Assembly: GCA_003696975.1 (NCBI GenBank)
Contig: RFGT01000081.1
Coordinates: 1-43,103 of the forward strand
From: Nitrospirota bacterium
Lineage (GTDB): Bacteria > Nitrospirota > Nitrospiria > Nitrospirales > UBA8639
Direction of reading: 5' to 3'
Length of the DNA: 43,103 bases
Part shown: positions 1 to 9,357 of the stretch, piece after piece
Layout: each line of letters starts with the position of its first letter
How positions within the stretch are numbered: the stretch's first letter is position 1
Program-made: the position numbers and the translations under genes
Notes under the pieces: model-generated
The model's input: the letters and a program-made list of their open reading frames with translations, nothing else
The model's database searches: none
Told to the model about the DNA's origin: nothing

Positions 1-690
1 AACCGGCAAGGCTATCCCCGGTATTTTGTTGTTCATCCTGCATTAAGTAATTTTACGAACGCTAGTGGGCTTTCTCGTAGTGATGTCACCAATGCGCGAT
101 TTCTGCTCATCTCGGATTTGGCTCAAGATGCCAGTCCGGTCATCACGAATGCGACACAATTTGAAACGTGGTGGACGACCGATGAAGGTATGACTCCATC
201 ATTGCATATCTATCGGGGAAACGTGGGAAGGTTCTTTTACCAACTTACCGTGACGGCAAAGGGCGCTGGTGGAAGCTATCGGATTGATGGAATTCCCATC
301 GAATCAAACGGGTCAACGTTGGCCGTTCATGCGCGGTATCATGTGCTGGGGAGCCTGATCGAATTAGATGAGGCCGATACCTATACCGCACCGGAAGTCC
401 GGTTTGCCCTGACAACAAACACGGCGTACTGGTTTGATCCCTCTTGCCAACCTGGCAAGCAGTGGAATCCCCTTGATCCGAACTGTACGGAAGGCACTGA
501 TTCCACTGACGATGATAAAGATGACAAGGACGATGAGGACAATAAAGACGAAAGGGACGATAAGAAGGAAGAGAAGGACGAAGACCAGGCAGACAACAAG
601 AAAGATAAGAAGGATGAAGACGATATGGACGAAAGAGACGATAAGAAGAAAGACAAAGACGATGAGAAGAAAGACAAAAAAGACTCATGA
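1..690 (+). CDS. Type IV pseudopilin paralogue, 5' truncated by window edge, with C-terminal Asp/Lys-rich tail
   Basis: Frame 1 is open from base 1 (NRQGYPRYFVVHPALSNF...) to TGA at 690. It aligns by eye with the ORF 4351-5115 (GYPRYYVVHP, ARFLLIS-L-QDA, FE-WW-TDE, GGSY-IDG). Residues after ~NCTEGTD are almost only D, K, E, N. Confidence 0.8.
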   Translation, partial: NRQGYPRYFVVHPALSNFTNASGLSRSDVTNARFLLISDLAQDASPVITNATQFETWWTTDEGMTPSLHIYRGNVGRFFYQLTVTAKGAGGSYRIDGIPIESNGSTLAVHARYHVLGSLIELDEADTYTAPEVRFALTTNTAYWFDPSCQPGKQWNPLDPNCTEGTDSTDDDKDDKDDEDNKDERDDKKEEKDEDQADNKKDKKDEDDMDERDDKKKDKDDEKKDKKDS

Positions 691-1397
691 TTTTTTCGTT
701 GGGTGTATAGAGAAGGGGGTCGTTTCTTGACTCTTTACCTGGCAAACAACTCTTCTGAGAGGATTAAATTGTGAAAAATCAAGAAACGACCCCATTTGGC
801 TGCTGACCCTGCTTGGCTGAAGCCTCTGCAGTAGGGGTCTCCCTGGAGTGGTTCGTATCAGAAGCCTGTGGAGAACCTGGTCAAGGGTTGGACGGTTAGG
901 GGCGTGATGGTCGGGTGTATCTCGGCTGAGAACCGCGAAGGCTTCAAGGTCATCGCTCCGTGAGAGCCATAAAAAATGAACAATCGCTATTGTACAAGGG
1001 TTAACCTGATCAGGAGGCATGCGACCCTTTTCTGTGTGATCAAAGTCGGCATCAAAGCTGACAATGACAAGCCCATATTGCTCAGATACTGCGTATTGGT
1101 ACGCATCGTCAAAATCAAGGTTGAATCTCCGTGTTGCTTTAATAACCCCCTCCATTTCAGAAACTGGAAGTGTGATCACGCGTACGATCATGGTGAGAAT
1201 CAGATCGGTTAAGAACTTTCGAAAGATGTCATATTGTTTTCTGCGGGAAAAGCAAAAGTCCGATGGAATGGAAGGAAAAGTCAGACACCAAAAAACTTGT
1301 GGACTTCAGTGTGTGACAACAGAGTTTGAACCTCTGCAGACATGGCTTGGTCTAGAATCACCTCCAGGAAAATATTGGTATCGAGAAGAAGCCTCAT
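685..1397 (-). pseudogene. PIN-domain (VapC-like) toxin disrupted by two apparent frameshifts
   Basis: Minus strand from 1397: MRLLLDTNIFLEVILDQAMSAEVQTLLSHTEVHKF, shift at the A-run 1291-1296, LVSDFSFHSIGLLLF, shift near 1245-1255, SRRKQYDIFRKFLTDLILTMIVRVITLPVSEMEGVIKATRRFNLDFDDAYQYAVSEQYGLVIVSFDADFD. Typical PIN acidic motifs (LLLDTNIFLE, LDFDDAYQY, SFDADFD). The domain ends near ~1010. Confidence 0.75.
716..793. repeat. Inverted repeat, perfect 15-bp arms (GGGGTCGTTTCTTGA), 48-nt spacer
   Basis: 716-730 GGGGTCGTTTCTTGA is the exact reverse complement of 779-793 TCAAGAAACGACCCC. Confidence 0.85.
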
Positions 1398-1540
1398 GAC
1401 TTGCCGATTCTCCACTTTGCAAGTTCATGCTGGAGGTCAACCGAGGTATACTGGTCGCGTAAGTCTTTGAGCGCCCCAGCCCAATCAAACTTTGGCTTGA
1501 CTCGATGTTGTGTTCTAGAAGAGGTCCCCTCGTTTCACAC
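1394..1540 (-). pseudogene. Truncated antitoxin C-terminus (VapB/DUF2281-like)
   Basis: Minus-strand frame ...RVKPKFDWAGALKDLRDQYTSVDLQHELAKWRIGKS*, overlapping the PIN start by ATGA. Resembles C-termini of DUF2281/VapB antitoxins. No obvious intact N-terminus. Confidence 0.55.
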
Positions 1541-1605
1541 TTTGACACTACACCGACATTCTAGTAGGGTAAGGTTTGCATCTCTCATCGTGTGAGAAAT
1601 CGCTC

Positions 1606-2181
1606 ATGACTCCGCAGGCTGCTTCCAAGAAAAATTCTTCCGTCAAGTTCACCTATGAGGACTACCTGCTGTTCCCTGATGACGGGAAGCGCCATGAGCT
1701 CATCGACGGAGAACACTACATGACACCTGCGCCTTCGACCAGACACCAACGGGTTTCCCTTAATCTCTCCACGCTTGTGCAGAATTTTCTTATGCAGAAG
1801 AAGATTGGGACACTCTATACCGCGCCCTGTGATGTTGTTCTCTCAGACCTGGACGTCGTTCAGCCCGACCTCCTGTTTATCTCAGCAGCTCGGGCCTCGA
1901 TCATCACGGAAAAGCACATCCAGGGTGCGCCTGACCTGATCGTAGAGATTGTCTCCGAGACTACTCGTAAGACCGATGAGATCATCAAACGCAAGCTCTA
2001 CGCCCGCCATGGCGTGCCGGAGTATTGGATCGTGGACCCGGAGTTGGAGACCGTGAAGGTCTATCGCATGGCCGAACAGGGCTATGTTCGTACTGCCGAG
2101 CTTTCCCGGGAAGCAGGCGATATGCTCTCCACCCCTCTTCTTCCCGGGCTTCAAATCCCCCTTTCTGAGGTCTTTGCGTAA
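1606..2181 (+). CDS. Uma2/DUF820 family (PD-(D/E)XK-like) protein
   Basis: FTYEDYLLFPDDGKRHELIDGEHYMTPAPS...VQPDLLFIS...GAPDLIVEIVSETTRKTDEIIKRKLYARHGVPEYWIVDPE: characteristic Uma2 pattern. Confidence 0.88.
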   Translation: MTPQAASKKNSSVKFTYEDYLLFPDDGKRHELIDGEHYMTPAPSTRHQRVSLNLSTLVQNFLMQKKIGTLYTAPCDVVLSDLDVVQPDLLFISAARASIITEKHIQGAPDLIVEIVSETTRKTDEIIKRKLYARHGVPEYWIVDPELETVKVYRMAEQGYVRTAELSREAGDMLSTPLLPGLQIPLSEVFA

Positions 2182-2202
2182 TCGAGCGTCCCATGCATCT
2201 GG

Positions 2203-2328
2203 AATGGGGGCAGGTCATGCTATCGGGTGAGGTGCGTCGTCGACCCTCCCGAGGCCTATCTCTCCATGGGTATGTGACCCCTCAAAAGAGGGGGTGGCAT
2301 AAGAGGACCGTGAGTCGAGCGGTGAAGA
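2203..2328. repeat. ~126-bp direct repeat copy A (REP/MITE-like, internal hairpin CCCCTC-AAAA-GAGGGG)
   Basis: Near-identical to 2983-3109; both contain atgctatcgggtgaggtgcg...gggtatgtgacccctcaaaagaggggg...aagaggaccgtgagtcgagcggtgaaga. Confidence 0.85.
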
Positions 2329-2485
2329 ACACGGCGGCATGATCTTCTTTCGACTTATTCTCGCAGCGTGCATTTTGCTGCCTCAGAGAGGCTACTTATG
2401 CTGCGTTTGAGGTCTAGTTGCCTACGCTGGCCTCTTCTCATTGCTTGGCAGTTCCTACTTGGATTGTTACAATGTGAACCGGTGA

Positions 2486-2923
<438 letters not shown>

Positions 2924-2982
2924 ATTCTTCCTTCTCTGAACATATCCTCCCCCTCTACCAAGCACTATATACAAGCAGCAGA

Positions 2983-3109
2983 AATGGGGGATCTCGCCAT
3001 GCTATCGGGTGAGGTGCGGCATCGACCCCTCGAGGCCCATCTCTCTATGGGTATGTGACCCCTCAAAAGAGGGGGTTGCGTAAGAGGACCGTGAGTCGAG
3101 CGGTGAAGA
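2983..3109. repeat. ~126-bp direct repeat copy B, abutting the RAYT 3' end
   Basis: Aligned by eye with 2203-2328; ends 4 bp from the 3' end of the RAYT ORF. Confidence 0.85.
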
Positions 3110-3112
3110 CCG

Positions 3113-3856
3113 TTAACTACCCTTAGGCCGCCCTCTTGGCCGGAGGGTTGATTCCAGGCCAAACCGTTTGGCAATACGCCGTACCCACCTGTCCGTGCCA
3201 AATGGGCGTCCGCGGGCCACACTGGTCCGCACGGCTTCAAGATCCGCCGCCGACTCCGGCTGATTGACTTGGTGGATCCAGTTTCGAGGCCGGGTCACGG
3301 GCCAGTCGCTCAGCCAAGCCTTCGCCTGCGCGTCCTTTTGTGCCCACCGCCAGAGGCTCGACCAGCGCCATTCCTCAGCTCGCCGAACCAGATTGGCCCG
3401 CAGGGGGTTGCGCTCAATGTATCGCGCCACGGTCACAATGTGCTCATCCATCTGGACAGGAAACGCTCTGAAGCGGCCCTGATAGATCGGACCGGTCCCG
3501 GCGGTCTGATGCTGGGCATGCCACCGCTGGGTGTGAGTCACGGTGATCCAGCGTAAGACCTCCGAGAGCTCGCCGTTCCGCCTGGGCCAAAGCAAAAGAT
3601 GCCAATGGGTGGGCATGAGACAGTAAGCAAGCACCCGCAAGCGGGTTTGCTCGACCGCCTCCTGCAGGATCCGCTCAAACGCCGCATAATCACCGGGTTC
3701 GTTGAACAGGGGCAGTCGACCTACTCGCCGGTTCAGCACATGGTAGGTGAAACCTCCTGCGGCAAGACGCGGTCGGCGCGGCATGGGCTCCATGTACGGC
3801 AAGACTGTGTGTTTGTCAAGGAAAGATTCCCGACCCATTTTATACGTTTTACGCAT
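3113..3856 (-). CDS. REP-associated tyrosine transposase (RAYT, Y1_Tnp/IS200-like)
   Basis: MPRRPRLAAGGFTYHVLNRRVGRLPLF...YCLMPTHWHLLLWPR...RWITVTHTQRWH...GPIYQGRFRAFPVQMDEHIVTVARYIERNPLRANLV: HUH motif HWH and RAYT signature. True start may be 3784. Confidence 0.9.
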   Translation of the reverse strand: MRKTYKMGRESFLDKHTVLPYMEPMPRRPRLAAGGFTYHVLNRRVGRLPLFNEPGDYAAFERILQEAVEQTRLRVLAYCLMPTHWHLLLWPRRNGELSEVLRWITVTHTQRWHAQHQTAGTGPIYQGRFRAFPVQMDEHIVTVARYIERNPLRANLVRRAEEWRWSSLWRWAQKDAQAKAWLSDWPVTRPRNWIHQVNQPESAADLEAVRTSVARGRPFGTDRWVRRIAKRFGLESTLRPRGRPKGS

Positions 3857-4350
3857 TCACCGCGATCCCTCACTATTATTTGCCCGGACCAGCGAATGAG
3901 AAGAAACAAAAATGTCGGAGGCTAAAACGAACCGGGGGAAGAGCGAGGAGGTCTGGAGTCTCTTGCTGGATTATTCAATGGCTGTACGCTTCGAGGATCT
4001 TTTACGCCCAGGGATGGCGAGTGGCGCGATTTGTGACGTGCTCTGTCAGTCTGACGTCTGGTTTTCCGAGTTCAGGTTGGGCGGTGCCGGGGCTTTGAGA
4101 TGTTTGTTAATGGAAATTGCAGCGAGTTGTTTTCGCTGGAAGGGATTGCCCTTATGCTTTCCTCTTTCGCAGCCTTTCGTCAGAAAAAAGACAACCCCGC
4201 ACTCGAGAAACCCACCTGTTTGACTGAGATGAGACGGTAAAGCAGGGTCGGCATGTGCGCTGGTTGATTAAGAATCTTCACTATCTTTCCGAAACAACTT
4301 CTGACGAATAGCGAAATACTCTCCACACGTGCGCGGTCAAAAGGGGTCTC

Positions 4351-5115
4351 ATGTCCGAACGAGCGCTCCGGATTTCCAAAGGATTTACCCTTTTGGAAAT
4401 GCTAGGTGTCCTCGCGATCATGGCGATTTTGCTCTCGATCATGGCGCCGGCTGTTATTGGGCGTATCAAAGAGGCTAAGCGCGAGGCCGAGCGTAAGAAT
4501 TTGGAAGCCATTGGCCGGGGAATTGAATTATATCTTCAAAAAAATCGAGCCTGGCCCGGCTCCCTCGCAGCGCTGAGCCCGGAGTACGTTCCCTTCGCTT
4601 CCACGCAACTCACGGCAAATTCCAATGGCTACCCCCGGTACTATGTGGTGCACCCCAATGTGAGCAGTCTGGACAATGCCACGGGATTGTCTGAAAGCCA
4701 ACTTGCCGATGCCCGGTTTTTGCTCATTTCGCACTTGAGCCAAGACGCGGCTCCGTCCATCACCACAGGGGCCCAGTTTGAATCGTGGTGGGATACGGAT
4801 GAAACGGCCACGGCCGACCTGCTCATGTACCGGGGACATGTGGGACATTTGTTCATCCTATTGAGCTTGAGTGCGGATGGAGCCGGGGGCAGTTACGCCA
4901 TCGATGGCAGCGCCACCAATTCAGGAGGTGGCACCCTGCCGGTTCATACCAAGTATCATTTGTTGGGAACCTCGGTGGGATTGGATGAGGCTTCCACCTA
5001 TGCCTCGCCCGAAGTCACGTTTTCCTTGACAGAGGCCACAGGCTATCGATTCGATCCTGATTGTGCGGCTGGCTCCAAATGGCGAGTGATCAGCAGCGGA
5101 TGTTATCCGGGTTAA
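4351..5115 (+). CDS. Type IV pilin/pseudopilin (prepilin N-methylation motif)
   Basis: SKGFTLLEMLGVLAIMAILLSIMAPAVIGRIKEAKREAERKNLEAIGRGIELYLQ: class III signal with G^FTLLE, then GspG-like helix. Confidence 0.88.
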   Translation: MSERALRISKGFTLLEMLGVLAIMAILLSIMAPAVIGRIKEAKREAERKNLEAIGRGIELYLQKNRAWPGSLAALSPEYVPFASTQLTANSNGYPRYYVVHPNVSSLDNATGLSESQLADARFLLISHLSQDAAPSITTGAQFESWWDTDETATADLLMYRGHVGHLFILLSLSADGAGGSYAIDGSATNSGGGTLPVHTKYHLLGTSVGLDEASTYASPEVTFSLTEATGYRFDPDCAAGSKWRVISSGCYPG

Positions 5116-5125
5116 GAACGGCGCG

Positions 5126-6550
5126 ATGAAAATGCGAGGGCACCAATCCTTCCAGAAACAGACCATCCTCGGTGTAAGCCTGATCCATGGCCAATTTCGC
5201 GCGCTCGCTGTGATACGGGGAGAGATTGCTGGAACTTGGGAGTGTCCCCAAAAGGTTACTACGGGATCAGAGCTCCGATGGGCGCTTCAAGAGGCTGTGC
5301 GGGCCACTGGTTTTTCCGGGCATCGCGTGGGATTCGTGGTGGAGGATGCGAGGCTGGCCCATCAGTATCATCTGGTCCCACCCATGAAGGATAAGGATCT
5401 TCGCTTGTACTTGGAGCGGGTGGCACGACAAGAGCTTCCTCCTGATGTCGGAGACATTGTATGGCGATATCGGAAAACCCTGGCGACCAAGGGCCGGACT
5501 GGATTCCTGTTGGATACGTGGCCGCAGGCCTATGTTGATGACTTCCTTCAGGCGTGCGAAGCGGTGGATCTTCATCCGGCGTTTCTCTTTCCCCTATCGG
5601 CAGTGTTCGTCGACCAAGTCCGCTCGCTGGGGGCAGAGCCTCAAGAGACGCTCATCCTCATCACCCCGGCAGTGGAAAAATTTGTGCTCATTGCCGCTAC
5701 AGGCGAGGGCGTACCCCTGTTCGACCGATTTTTGCGCGTGGCTGATGAGTCAGGCCCGCAAAATCTCGAACGGATCGGGCGAGAGCTTGCCCGGTCCATC
5801 TTGTTCGCCAACCAGCAACTGGGCAAGCGGGTGAGTCACGTCTGGATGATGGGTACGATTGAGGGAGTGCTGCCCGAAGAACTGCGCGCCTATGTGGACG
5901 TGCCCGTACTTCCTAGCCCGATCGTGCCCGATCCATCCTATTGGATTTGGGTGAGCCTCTCTCTCCCGGTTACCCATTCCTGCAACTTTATTTCCCCGGA
6001 GGTTCGGCAAGCCCCTTTCAGGAAGATGATGGCCAAGGTGATGGTCGCCATGTTGGCAGGATTCATTTGTACCTCAGTGACCGTGAGCGGCTTGATCGAG
6101 GGCTTGGCGGATCGCAAACAGGCTATCGAGACAGCCGTGGCGGCGAGTTTTCAAGTCTTAGCACAGAAGAAACACGATTGGCTCGTGCGACACCAACAAT
6201 TGGCCGAGATGCGTGCCTGGGTGCAAGCGGTGGAGACCCGGCAACGCCCTCCGGTGGCTGGATGGTTCATGGGCTATCTGGCTGAAAGCCTTCCCCAAGA
6301 CCTGGTGCTCCAGAAAGTGATGGTGACCCAGACAACCGATGGTTGGACCATCGAGCTTACTGGCCTGGCGCCGGACGATCTGCAACGAAGTGCCCGGGCA
6401 TTGATGGAGTTTGAACGCCGGCTTCGCGAGGGACCCTATCATGTGGAAATGACCAATGGTTGGCGCCAAGCCTGGCTCGAACAGTTGCGACACGGGAAAA
6501 CCGACGAACAGGACGGGCGACATTTCGTCCTGCGAGGATTCATTCGATGA
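5126..6550 (+). CDS. Pilus assembly PilM/MshI-GspL-like protein fused with a PilN-like segment
   Basis: N-terminal actin-like segment, central TM (MVAMLAGFICTSVTVSGLI), C-terminal periplasmic part. Position matches MSHA-type order. Confidence 0.65.
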   Translation: MKMRGHQSFQKQTILGVSLIHGQFRALAVIRGEIAGTWECPQKVTTGSELRWALQEAVRATGFSGHRVGFVVEDARLAHQYHLVPPMKDKDLRLYLERVARQELPPDVGDIVWRYRKTLATKGRTGFLLDTWPQAYVDDFLQACEAVDLHPAFLFPLSAVFVDQVRSLGAEPQETLILITPAVEKFVLIAATGEGVPLFDRFLRVADESGPQNLERIGRELARSILFANQQLGKRVSHVWMMGTIEGVLPEELRAYVDVPVLPSPIVPDPSYWIWVSLSLPVTHSCNFISPEVRQAPFRKMMAKVMVAMLAGFICTSVTVSGLIEGLADRKQAIETAVAASFQVLAQKKHDWLVRHQQLAEMRAWVQAVETRQRPPVAGWFMGYLAESLPQDLVLQKVMVTQTTDGWTIELTGLAPDDLQRSARALMEFERRLREGPYHVEMTNGWRQAWLEQLRHGKTDEQDGRHFVLRGFIR

Positions 6551-7158
6551 GAAGTACTCTTGCTATTCTTAACCGGGGGATTACACCGAAAAGCTGGGCA
6601 GGGCGCCTTTCGCCTGAGTGCAAAAAACGCATCCTGGTTGCCGGAATGGCAGGACTGTCGACACTGCTGCTCTGGTGGTCACTGACCGTGCGCTGGTCCT
6701 TGATCGCCGAGGCCCAATCCCGGCTCTCCTCCTCGCTGGCCCTGAGCCGGGAAATTGCAGCGCTGGACGCCGATTGGTCCGAGGACGAGGCCCAGGCCGT
6801 GGCCCGGGCTCGTGCGAACATCGAGCGCCAACTGGTCCACAACTACGAACATCTTGGGCAATGGCTGACACAAGTCCTGCATCTGGCCAGGGAGACGGGA
6901 GTACACCTGAAATTTCAAGTCAAGGAAGTCCGAGCAGCTTCACCGGATCTTTCAGGCATTCGTGTTATACCGCTAGCCTTGACATTGACCGCTGATGATT
7001 CAAACCGGTCCGCCTATCCGGCGTTTATGACGTTTTTGAGACGCGTGACGGATATGGAGGTGTATGTGGATCTCAAGCAAGTCACAATGGTCGGCCAAGG
7101 AAAGGGTGCACAAACCATGCAACTTGAGCTGGAGATGTGGATGCAGGAGGCCGCATGA
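6547..7158 (+). CDS. PilO/MshJ-like inner-membrane pilus assembly protein
   Basis: ATGA overlap with upstream gene; one N-terminal TM (ILVAGMAGLSTLLLWWSL), coiled region, ferredoxin-like C-terminus. Confidence 0.6.
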   Translation: MRSTLAILNRGITPKSWAGRLSPECKKRILVAGMAGLSTLLLWWSLTVRWSLIAEAQSRLSSSLALSREIAALDADWSEDEAQAVARARANIERQLVHNYEHLGQWLTQVLHLARETGVHLKFQVKEVRAASPDLSGIRVIPLALTLTADDSNRSAYPAFMTFLRRVTDMEVYVDLKQVTMVGQGKGAQTMQLELEMWMQEAA

Positions 7159-7721
7159 GAAAGGCTTTGAACAATCCCCGCGTGGTTGCGGGGCTCTGCG
7201 TGGCGGCGGCGGCAAGCGTCGTGTGGAATGGACTGCCTGCCGTAATGTCCACTGCGAAGCATGAGTCGCCGCCGGATCCCGTACAGGAATCTTCGCCGCT
7301 CTCTTCTCCAAGAGAAGCCGACATGGCGTCGGAGTCTACGCAGATCCATCCGAGCAGGTCCCTGATTCTCAAAAAAGGCCGTCAACTTTCGTGGCCTCGG
7401 TCTTTACCCCGTGACCCCTTTCTGCCTCATGGCACGGGATTCCCTAGGGACTTCGTGCAAGGAGCAGGTCAGCAAGGAGCAAATGATAGTGATCAGGAAC
7501 CCACGCTCCGGTTACAGGGCATTATGATGAGAGAGAAAGCACCGATAGCCGTGATCAATCGAACCATTGTGCGTGAAGGCGACCGAGTGGATGGGTACCA
7601 GGTGGTCCGCATTCTCTCCAACGCCGTACTCGTGCAAGGGCCGGAGGGTGAGCGGTGGCTCGGTTTCGAGAACGATCGGATTCCTCAGGAATCCACTCGA
7701 TTGGAAGGGATGGGAGTATGA
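7155..7721 (+). CDS. PilP/MshK/GspC-like protein
   Basis: ATGA overlap; N-terminal TM and C-terminal LRLQGIMMREKAPIAVINRTIVREGDRVDGYQVVRILSNAVLV (HR-domain-like). Confidence 0.65.
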   Translation: MRKALNNPRVVAGLCVAAAASVVWNGLPAVMSTAKHESPPDPVQESSPLSSPREADMASESTQIHPSRSLILKKGRQLSWPRSLPRDPFLPHGTGFPRDFVQGAGQQGANDSDQEPTLRLQGIMMREKAPIAVINRTIVREGDRVDGYQVVRILSNAVLVQGPEGERWLGFENDRIPQESTRLEGMGV

Positions 7722-9325
7722 CACGCCGCCTGACCGTCATGCTGCCATCTCGGAGTGTGACCAGGTTTTTGGTATGGGGAATAGCGGCAAGTGCTTGGGT
7801 GGCGTGTACCACGGTCCCCAGCACGGGGGATTCCCTACAGGGTAAGTCTAAGGCGCAGAATGCTCACGCTCAGACCTCGTTGTTGCGAGAGGAGCCAGAC
7901 AACCCTCTTGAGTCCCGAAAACCGCCTGCTGCTGAAACCACCGCCCCCGAAACACAATCCCCATCTGAGCCAGCGGCATCCCCGGGGTTCTCCCTGGAAG
8001 AACGCATGGCGGGACTCAACCCTTCCGATGACTCTCGGTTCGAATCCCTTGAACCCGAACCCGTCTACAGCTTCCGAGCAGTGGACATGGAAATCAGCGA
8101 CGCCCTCCGGCTGTTTGCTCAGGCCTACGGGTTGAATATCGTGGTGGCGCCCGACGTGACCGGCCCCGTCACCGTGGAGTTCACCGACTTGCCTCTGGAG
8201 AAGGCCATGACCGCGCTGCTGGAGACATATGGGTATTACTGGGTCAAAGACAAAGGGCTCATTCGGGTCCAGCGGTTGGAGACTCGCTCGTTTGATCTCA
8301 ACTACATCAGGTTGGTGCGAGGGGGAACAGGAAGCAACAAGGCCCAAGTGACCTCGGGTTCAGGGCAGACTGGCGGGGGGGGAGGAGGAGGAAGCCAGGA
8401 CACGGGCGCTATCACGCTCAGCCAACAGGATGAGATCAAGTTTTGGGAGGAATTAGAAGAGCAGATCAAGGGTTTGATGTCCGAGGATGGACGGTTGGTG
8501 ATCAATCGACTCTCCGGGACCATTCAGGTCACCGACGTGCATCGGCGGGTCGAAGAGATCGCCCGGTTCCTCGCACGGGTGCGCCGATCCCTCTACCGGC
8601 AAGTGGAGATCGAAGTGCGAATTTACGAAGTGACGCTCCGCGACGACTATAGCCTCGGGATTGATTGGAATCGCATCAACTTCAAGGGTACGGCCGGAAA
8701 TATCTTATTGTCCAATATCATCACCTCTCCCATTGGAGGCATTGTCGCTCGACCTGCAACCGTGGAACTCTCGTTTCGGGATGGGAGTTTTGATGGCGTG
8801 CTCAAGGCCTTGAGCGAGCAGGGCGATGTGCGGGTAGTCTCACAGCCGAGACTGCTGACCCTCAACAATCAGCCTGCGCTTATTAAGGTGGGCACGGATC
8901 AATCCTTCTTCATCTCCACGGTCACCCAGGGAGTCGGCGGGTCGGGCAATATTGTGACAGAGCAAGTCCGAACTGTGACCTCTGGTCTAGTGCTTTCCGT
9001 GACGCCCCAAATTTCAGATGATGGTTGGATCATGATGGACATTTCTCCCATTATCACACGACTCACGGACACCGTCACTTCGCCCAACGGATCCACGGCA
9101 CCCATCCTTGACGTCAAGCAGTCCGGCGGGTTGGTACGCCTGCGTGACGGACAAATTGTGGTGATCGGGGGGCTCATTCAAGATCAAATCTCCGAAACCG
9201 AGCGGAAGGTTCCCATTCTGGGCGACATTCCCTACATTGGGCGACTGTTTCGCGGCACGTTTCAATCCAAGTCGAAGACCGAATTGGTCATTTTTCTCTC
9301 GCCCCGCATTGTACGGATGGGATAA
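7718..9325 (+). CDS. Secretin (PilQ/MshL/GspD family)
   Basis: ATGA overlap; STN-like FRAVDMEISDALRLFAQAYGLNIVVAPDVTGPVTVEFTDLPLEKAMTALL, and secretin domain VRVVSQPRLLTLNNQPALIKVG...VIGGLIQDQISETERKVPILGDIPYIGRLFRGTFQSKSKTELVIFLSPRIV. Confidence 0.92.
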   Translation: MTRRLTVMLPSRSVTRFLVWGIAASAWVACTTVPSTGDSLQGKSKAQNAHAQTSLLREEPDNPLESRKPPAAETTAPETQSPSEPAASPGFSLEERMAGLNPSDDSRFESLEPEPVYSFRAVDMEISDALRLFAQAYGLNIVVAPDVTGPVTVEFTDLPLEKAMTALLETYGYYWVKDKGLIRVQRLETRSFDLNYIRLVRGGTGSNKAQVTSGSGQTGGGGGGGSQDTGAITLSQQDEIKFWEELEEQIKGLMSEDGRLVINRLSGTIQVTDVHRRVEEIARFLARVRRSLYRQVEIEVRIYEVTLRDDYSLGIDWNRINFKGTAGNILLSNIITSPIGGIVARPATVELSFRDGSFDGVLKALSEQGDVRVVSQPRLLTLNNQPALIKVGTDQSFFISTVTQGVGGSGNIVTEQVRTVTSGLVLSVTPQISDDGWIMMDISPIITRLTDTVTSPNGSTAPILDVKQSGGLVRLRDGQIVVIGGLIQDQISETERKVPILGDIPYIGRLFRGTFQSKSKTELVIFLSPRIVRMG

Positions 9326-9357
9326 ACCAACGGGATGCAGAAACCGAGAGACTGAGG

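Noticed and set aside
381-677. 98-aa Ser/Leu-rich ORF on the minus strand
   Set aside because: Antisense shadow of the Asp/Lys-rich pilin tail; low-complexity artefact.
434-730. 98-aa Lys/Arg/Thr-rich ORF on the plus strand
   Set aside because: Out-of-frame reading of the same low-complexity tail.
3912-4223. 103-aa ORF (MSEAKTNRGKSEEVWSLLLDYS...)
   Set aside because: No recognised family, weak start context and an unconvincing C-terminus; cannot be supported as a gene.
8370-8395. Poly-glycine stretch in the secretin gene as a possible sequencing error
   Set aside because: The frame stays open on both sides and Gly-rich linkers occur in secretins.
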